A stretch of 64,000 bases of DNA from assembly GCF_002575655.3 (NCBI RefSeq), contig NC_053035.3:95319322-95383321 (forward strand), given 5' to 3'. The number at the start of each line of letters is the position of its first letter. Position 1 is the stretch's first letter. The position numbers and the translations under genes are program-made. This DNA comes from Aegilops tauschii subsp. strangulata. Its lineage: Eukaryota; Streptophyta; Magnoliopsida; Poales; Poaceae. A model generated the notes under the pieces. That model had not been told where the DNA came from. It made no database searches and saw only the letters and a list, made by a program, of their open reading frames with translations. Below are positions 57,746 to 64,000 of this stretch, one piece after another.

Positions 57746-60700
57746 TGTCAGGACCCCGATTCCAAGTCACATCGATCTAGTCGGTAACACCTCATATCAC
57801 TTTGTGGCCTCACGCACGGTATTCCCACGGGTGTCGCCTTACCATGGCCCGGGACCGTTTGCGCCTTTTGGCTCATGTATATGATAGTGCCGCTAGCATC
57901 CATATGACAGAGAACCCGGGCCGACATGACTAGTCGTGAACCCAAAGTGGCACTAACTTACGGGGACAGGCATACATGAATCAACATCGAGCATGTCGGT
58001 CAACAGCGTGCGAATCCGGGCTGTAGCACTCGGCTAACAGGACTCCGGGAACCCGGGCTGTAGCAGGCTAGGCAGGACTCCGGATGTCACCGCGTGACAT
58101 TTCCCAGAAGGGACAGACATAGGAACGAAGTGAATCACATGCCGGTCAGTCAAGTGTTCCGGAGCAGTAGTGCTGGGCTAGCAGGACTCCGGTGAACCGG
58201 GCTGTAGCGGACTACTATGGCTCATGGAAGCACAAGACTACATTTCCCCATAAGAGAGGCTACCAAGGATAAAACCTAGGTTGTCGGATCCCACACATAC
58301 CAAGCATTTCAATCATACACACAATATGCTCGATATGTGTAAATACAACATGGCATCACAACATAACTCTACGACTCAATTACTTATTCATTAGGCTCCG
58401 AGGAGCGAGATATTACAAACATGGGTCTCATGACCCAACATTCAGGGCATACAAGTCAAAGCACATGCGGAAGCTTAACATGTCTGAGTACAGACATCTA
58501 CAAATGAAAAAGGCTGAGAGGCCTGACTATCTACCAGATCCTGCCGAGGGCACAAGATCGTAGCTGAGGTATCAAGCTAAACGTCGAAGTCCACACGGAA
58601 CTACTAGCGAGACTGACGTCTCTCTGCAAAACATAAAATAGGCAAACGTCAGTACAATTGTACCCATCAAGACTTACATCAGAACTATCTACATATGCAT
58701 CAGTATCAAAAGGGGGTGGTGGAGTTTAACTTCAGCAAGCCAGCTTTGACTCGGTGGCTATCCTAAACTACAACTTCAAGTAACTCTTTTGAGGTGGCGC
58801 ATATGAGTCCACATATTCACCATGTCAATACACCACTTGGATCCGCTCCCGTCTCCCTATGAGAACGCCATCCATAGCACTCACGCTTATCTTGCGAGTT
58901 TTAGAGTATCCACTTTCACTTGTCTATGAACTGTACAGGCAACCCAGAAGTCCTTTTCCGCGTACACGGCTATTCGAATAGATGATCTTAACCCTGCAGG
59001 GGTGTACTTCTTCACACACGCTCTCGCCACTTACCACCATGTACACATCGTGTATCTAGGCAACCTTCAAGCGGAAGCCTGGCGAGGGAGTCGGCCACGA
59101 CCTGACTAACCACACAAGTCTCTCGTCCAGGTTTATCGCCTATTCGGGTTCCATCTGCAAGGAGATCCGGCCGGGGTGTCGCTCACGGCCCCAAATGATG
59201 TGTGCAGGGTTCCCAAGCCCACCATCCGGGTGCCACTTGGTACACCGGGCCACTGTGCCTAGTCTGTCCCAAGCCCACCTGTACCGGGTGCCACTTAGTA
59301 GACTACTAGCACTACCTACAAACACCAGAAACTAGTTGCAACTCCTGGACAGAGATCATGTTGATTAATAAGTCGAGAGGGGTCGAGTTACCGGAACCCA
59401 ATGTGTGGTAGTAACTGTTCATGGATCAAAAAACACAGAACTCAGTTCCTGAGGACGGCTGCAATGAGACAACCCACCATGTACTTCTACATGGCCTCTC
59501 ACCGCTACCTTTTACCAAATCGTGTTCACACACTTAGCTCTCACACAGTAGGACATGTTCACCACATTCCAATTCATCCCCAATGAATCAGACCTGACTC
59601 AACTCTAAGCAGTAGCAGGCATGAATGAGTAGGCACATCAGGGCTCAAACAACTCCTACTCATGCTAGTGGGTTTCATCTATTTACTGTGGCAATGACAG
59701 GTCATGCAAAGGAAAGGGGTTCAGCTACCGCAGCATGTAACAGTTGAAATGTTGTTGTCCTAATGCAGTAAAAGAGAGCAGGAGTGAGAGAGTGGGATTG
59801 TATCGGAATGAACAAGGGGGTTTTGCTTGCCTGGCACTTCTGAAATAGCATTGAGTCTTCATTAGTGTCAACGATCACAACGCCGGAACATCGTCTACCG
59901 AGAAGGGACAAATACCGGCAACAGAGAAGAAATTCAATCAATGCAATGCACAATATGATGCATGATCATGACATGGCAATATGAATGTGTTTTGGGCTAA
60001 TGCAAGCTAGAACAGATTGAGATGAGTCCATTTGAACCAAAGATTCAAATGCAAACCCATTTTATAAAGTCATATAAGTGCATTATCTTGTTTCATCTAA
60101 ACAGGAAGGTTAGGTTGCTCTAACATGCATGAAACCAGTACAAATGGAAAGATTGGATTTTTCTGATAATTTTTCATATATAATTTATTTCATTCTGAGT
60201 TATAGATTATTTTCTATGATTTTTAGAAGTTAGCACTATTTTCTGGAATTTTCTATACAAGAATAAATCCAGTAAATGCTTTATTGCGTCAGCAGTGCGT
60301 CAGGGTGACGTCAACAGGTCAAGGGGGCGGTCCAGGTCAAACCTGACATGTGGGCCCCGCGTGTCAGTGTCATAACTAACTTAACAGAGTTAGTTAGTGT
60401 TAGGTTAAGCACTAATCTAGGTTAATTAGGGCTAAACTAACCTAACTAATAATTAACAAGGGCGGCCCACACGTCAGTGGGTCAGGGGGGAGTCATACCC
60501 CAGTCAAGCAGGGTCAAACCCGGCGGACTTGGTCCACGGCTCGTCGCCGGTGAAGCCCGAGACGGCGGAGGGGCTCGGAATTTGCCCACGGTCGACCAAA
60601 TCGACCGCGGTTTGGTCCTACGCGTAGCTGGGGCTCGCGCGCATCTGGTAGGCCAAGCGGGAGGAGCTGGGGTGGTCTAAGTCGACGGCGGCGAGCACGA

Positions 60701-61900
60701 ATGCGGCGGCCGGAGTTCGGGTCTTGGCGGTTTCGGTGTTGCGAAGCACGGCAGGAGCAGCTGGAGGGGGTTTTGGGCTTCTGGCGTTGCGCTGAGCACG
60801 GCTATGTGCTCGGTTGCAGCTCTATGTGACAGTGGCCACGACGGCGACATGGCCGGCGGAGCCGAGCTCTCGGCCGCGACGGGCAATGGTGTTAGCGGGA
60901 GGGAAAAAGCCAGGAGAGAGGGGGGAATCGATGCAGAAGCTCACAGCGGATCGAACGGAGGGGTTGGCGAGCTCGGGAAGAGGCTGGAGCGAGCAGGGCG
61001 GCGAGGGAGATCTCCGGCGGCCGACGACGAAGATGAAGATGATGGAGTCGCTTCGGGCGTCCCGCGGGCGTGTGGTTCGTCTTGGAGCTCCGTGGCGTCA
61101 GGGCGGAGCCTTTGGGCATGGCGGAAGGGTGAGGGGGTGGCTCTGGGCACGGCGGCGGCGACGGTCGCTTTCGGGTGCGTGCGAGAGAGAGAACAGAGGA
61201 GGGGAAGGAACTCGGGAGTGAGCGAGAGGGACCAGGGAGCTGCGTGGCGCTGCGAGAGACATCCGGGGGGAGGAGGAGGCAGCCAGGCAGGGAGGAGGTG
61301 GCCGGCGTGTGCTTGCGCGCGCCGGGCACGCGCCCCTGCCTACTGGCGCAAGGAGGAAGGCGACAGAGGGGGTTGCGGTGGTGGGCTGGGCCGGCTTTGC
61401 CCAGCTAGGCTGCTACAGGGACGGGCCAGGTAGGGCAGGTTAGTCCTTTCCTCTCTCTCTTTTATTTGTTTTTGTTTTCTATTTCTTTTCCTCTGTTTTG
61501 AATTAGTAACAATACCAACCCATTTTGGAAAATCCTAAAATAATTTGTGGACTCTCTTTGGATTATTCCAGTGACCCACATTTAGTTTCAGAATCATTTG
61601 AGTACTTAAATATTTATAGTATTTAAATGCCCAAAGTCAAATAAAATATGATTTAATTCAAAAATCCAAAAATGATCTAAGAATATATTCATCATTTTTG
61701 GCAGAGGTTTCCACCTTAACCAGAAATCATGAACTTTTCTTAGGGACATTTTGGGTTTATTGAAAAGATTTTAATCCATCCTAGTTGAGTTGATTTAATG
61801 CTAGGGTTTGAACATCCCCATTTCAAGTTTCTTTCAAATATTAAACATGATGCACACATGAAGCTAGCCTAGTGCATTGCTAGAAGCTAGGGATGTGACA
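57746..61900 (-). repeat. LARD-4 5' LTR (4155 bp)
   Basis: Nearly identical to the 3' LTR with small indels. The candidate LTR exon (59894-59831, minus) is 64 nt here and 65 nt in the other LTR, so neither keeps the symmetrical 63- or 75-nt length of LTR A and LARD-1. Confidence 0.93.
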
Positions 61901-61958
61901 TAAACTCAGACATCATCTTCGAAACAATTAAGTTGGGGATACGTCAGAAATAACATAC

Positions 61959-62574
61959 CTCGCTGGTGGGGTGTTTACAATCGTGGCCACAGTCCGAATC
62001 CGTGGCTGGTGGCTTCTCGTTGCCCTTGAAAAGCAACTTCCAGGCATCTGCCTGGGTGGTTTCGAAGAGCCTCACCAGGGTTCGATGCTTCTTCAGATTA
62101 AAATCCCACAAAGGATGACTTCTGCGCTGGCATGGAAGAATCCGGCGAACTAGCATCACCTGGATTACATCGACGAGCTTGACATCCTTGGCTATCATGC
62201 TCTGGACACGCGTCTGCAGCGCTATCAGCTCATCAGGCGAGCACCGGTCCGGACTCTTCTCGACCTAGGAGGTGAGTCACATGGGAGCGCCGGAGCGGAA
62301 TTCGGCAGCCGCGGCCCAGGTGGTGCCGCGGAGTTCTGTGATGTAGAACCATTGTCTCTGCCACTCCTTTACTGTCTCCACAAAAGTGCCTTTCGGCCCG
62401 GAGACGTTGGGTAGCTTGCTCACCATGGCTCCTCTGCACTCCGCGTGTTGGCCATCCACCACCTTCGGCTTCACATTGAAGACTTTGAGCCACAGCCCGA
62501 AGTGGGGATGGATATGGAGGAAGGCCTCGCACACGACGATGAACGCCGAGATGTTGAGGAAGGAATTCGGGGAA
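61959..62574 (-). pseudogene. Outer gypsy antisense gene, exon 1 part (Transposase_28-like)
   Basis: Minus-strand frame with FLNISAFIVVCEAFLHIHPH, FGLWLKVFNVKPK and RQWFYITELRG, the pattern of the plant PF04195 'putative gypsy type transposon' domain. It ends at donor GCGAG|GTATGT (61959). Stops TGA (62277-62279) and TAG (62265-62267) interrupt it. The N-terminus is cut at 62574 by an LTR insertion. Together with exons at 49898-49513, 49433-49091 and 23060-21730 it forms one antisense gene. Confidence 0.78.
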
Positions 62575-64000
62575 TGATGTCTACTACACAACCTTCTTCT
62601 TGTAGACGTTGTTGGGCCTCCAAGTACAGAGGTTTGTAGGACAGTAGCAAATTTTCCTCAAGTGGATGACCTAAGGTTTACCAATCCGTAGGAGGCATAG
62701 GATGAAGATGGTCTCTCTCAAGCAACCCTGCAACCAAATAACAAAGAGTCTCTTGTGTCCCCAACACACCCAATACAATGGTAAATTGTATAGGTGCACT
62801 AGTTCGGCGAAGAGATGGTGATATAAGTACAATATGGATGGTAGATATAGGTTTTTGTAATCTGAAATTATAAAAACAGCAAGGTAACAAGTGGTAAAAG
62901 TGAGCGTAAACGGTATTGCAATGCTAGGAAACAAGGCCTAGGGTTCATACTTTCACTAGTGCAAGTTCTCTCAACAATAATAACATAACTGGGTCATATA
63001 ACTATCCCTCAACATGCAACAAAGAGTCACTCCAAAGTCACTAATAACGGAGAACAAACGAAGAGATTATGGTAGGGTACGAAACCACCTCAAAGTTATT
63101 CTTTCGGATCGATCTATTCAAGAGTCCGTAGTAAAATAACACGTAGATATTCTTTCCGTTCAATCTATCATAGAGTTCGTACTAGAATAACACCTTAAGA
63201 CACAAATCAACCAAAACCCTAATGTCACCTAGATACTCCAATGTCACCACAAGTATCCATGGGTATGATTATACGATATGCATCACACAATCTCAGATTC
63301 ATCTATTCAAACAACACAAAGTACTTCAAAGAGTGCCCCAAAGTTTCTACCGGAGAGTCAAGATGAAAACATGTGCCAACCCCTATGCATAGGTTCATGG
63401 GCGGAACCCGCAAGTTGATCACCAAAACATACATCAAGTGAATCAATAGAATACCCCATTGTCACTACGGGTATCCCACGCAAGACATACATCAAGTGTT
63501 CTCAAATCCTTAAAGACTCAATCCGATAAGATAACTATAAAGGGAGAACTCAATCCATTACAATAGAGTAGAGGGGGAGAAACATCATAAGATCCAACTA
63601 TAATAGCAAAGCTTGCGATACATCAAGATCGTACCACCTCAAGAACACGAGAGAGAGAGAGAGAGAGAGATCAAACACATAGCTACTGGTACATACCCTC
63701 AGCCCCAAGGGTGAACTACTCCCTCCTCGTCATGGAGAGCACCGAGATGATGAAGATGGCCACCGGTGAGGGATCCCCCCTCCGGCAGGGTGCCGGAACA
63801 AGGTCCCGATTGGTTTTTGGTGGCTATAGAGGCTTGCGGTGGCGGAACTCCCGATCTAGGTTATTTTCTGGAGGTTCCTATATTTATAGGAGTTTTTGGC
63901 GTAGGTTTCACGTCAGGGGGGGTCTCCGAGCCGTCCACAAGGCAGGGGCCCACGCCCGGGGGGGTGGGCGCGCCCTCCACCCTCGTGGACAGCTTGGGAC
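62575..64000 (-). mobile_element. LTR of another retrotransposon, truncated by window end
   Basis: Begins tgatgtctactacacaacct, a style I associate from memory with wheat Sabrina/WHAM-type LTRs. A TATA box on the minus strand (CCTATAAATATAGG, 63890-63877) suggests minus orientation, with this boundary as the outer 3' end. The five bases before it are GGGAA. No coding sequence. Confidence 0.7.
63649..63670. repeat. (GA)11 microsatellite
   Basis: Uninterrupted GA dinucleotide run within the LTR; on the minus strand it lies downstream of the TATA box as a CT-rich leader. Confidence 0.97.

Larger units (their letters stand above)
49919..61900 (-). mobile_element. LARD-4: complete LARD, minus strand
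   Basis: LTRs 57746-61900 (5') and 49919-54097 (3') with a 3.6-kb interior. The primer site TGGTATCAGAGCC (minus strand, 57741-57729) lies 4 bp inside the 5' LTR, and a polypurine tract abuts the 3' LTR. The interior has no convincing ORF. Flanks read TAAGC (49914-49918) and TAAAC (61901-61905), a 4/5 match consistent with an aged TSD. It lies in intron 1 of the outer antisense gene, about 15 bp from the acceptor. Confidence 0.93.
9360..62574 (+). mobile_element. Non-autonomous gypsy element (Fatima-like), split by three insertions
   Basis: The outermost retrotransposon of the window. Its 5' LTR starts at about 9360 (first T changed to C) and ends with gacaccgaca at 17130, split by the element at 9523-16804. 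Its plus strand encodes a decayed gag and protease (17157-20423) with no reverse transcriptase, RNase H or integrase. Its minus strand carries a multi-exon gene ending at 21730 and beginning right of 62574. LARD-1 (23061-49090) and LARD-4 (49919-61900) interrupt that gene. Its 3' part would lie beyond 62574, where another LTR begins. The resemblance to wheat Fatima-type elements is from memory. Confidence 0.8.

Noticed and set aside
1..64000. Host (single-copy) gene
   Set aside because: Every convincing coding segment belongs to a transposable element; no other multi-exon gene structure was found.

Overview
This window is plant repetitive DNA of Triticeae type (wheat, Aegilops or barley lineage, judged from the style of the CACTA, gypsy and LARD sequences). 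It holds no host gene, rRNA or CRISPR array that I can recognise. Nearly every base belongs to transposable elements inserted into one another, and the order of insertion can be read from target-site duplications (TSDs), LTR pairs and interrupted genes.

Layout. (1) 1-8926: part of a minus-strand CACTA (En/Spm) DNA transposon. Its terminal inverted repeat and hairpin-rich subterminal array lie at 8298-8926. A frameshifted TNP2-type transposase follows at 7817-4219, and the start of a second ORF runs off the left edge. (2) 8927-9359: an LTR-like fragment into which the next element inserted. (3) 9360-62574: a large non-autonomous gypsy element (gag-protease only on +, plus a multi-exon antisense gene on -), broken by three insertions. 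Its 5' LTR is split by a complete GC-rich LTR element (9523-16804, TSD GATTC). Exon 3 of its antisense gene is split by LARD-1 (23061-49090). Intron 1 of that gene carries LARD-4 (49919-61900, minus strand). (4) LARD-1 has LTRs of about 3.6-3.8 kb, a Met-tRNA primer site and a non-coding interior. Its 5' LTR is split by a composite (25905-40324, TSD CTGCG) built from two further LARD-like LTR families, A and B. The composite includes a 5.3-kb near-perfect palindrome whose centre lies at the expected transcription start of LTR A. (5) 62575-64000: the edge of another LTR, probably minus-oriented.

The most interesting signal is in the LARD LTRs. Three unrelated-looking LTR families (LARD-1, A, B) share a short acidic reading frame with a candidate GC-AG intron, whose two halves join in the same phase (G|AT, giving Asp). 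LARD-4 keeps the splice-like signals but has lost the frame. Conserved non-coding blocks lie in the putative intron. If spliced transcripts exist, these supposedly non-coding elements carry a gene inside their LTRs. Other leads are the TSS-centred palindrome, which looks like a folded-back strong-stop cDNA, and a 53-codon antisense membrane-protein ORF with its own TATA box.

Element names such as Fatima, Sabrina or Sukkula come only from remembered resemblance and were not tested by any search.
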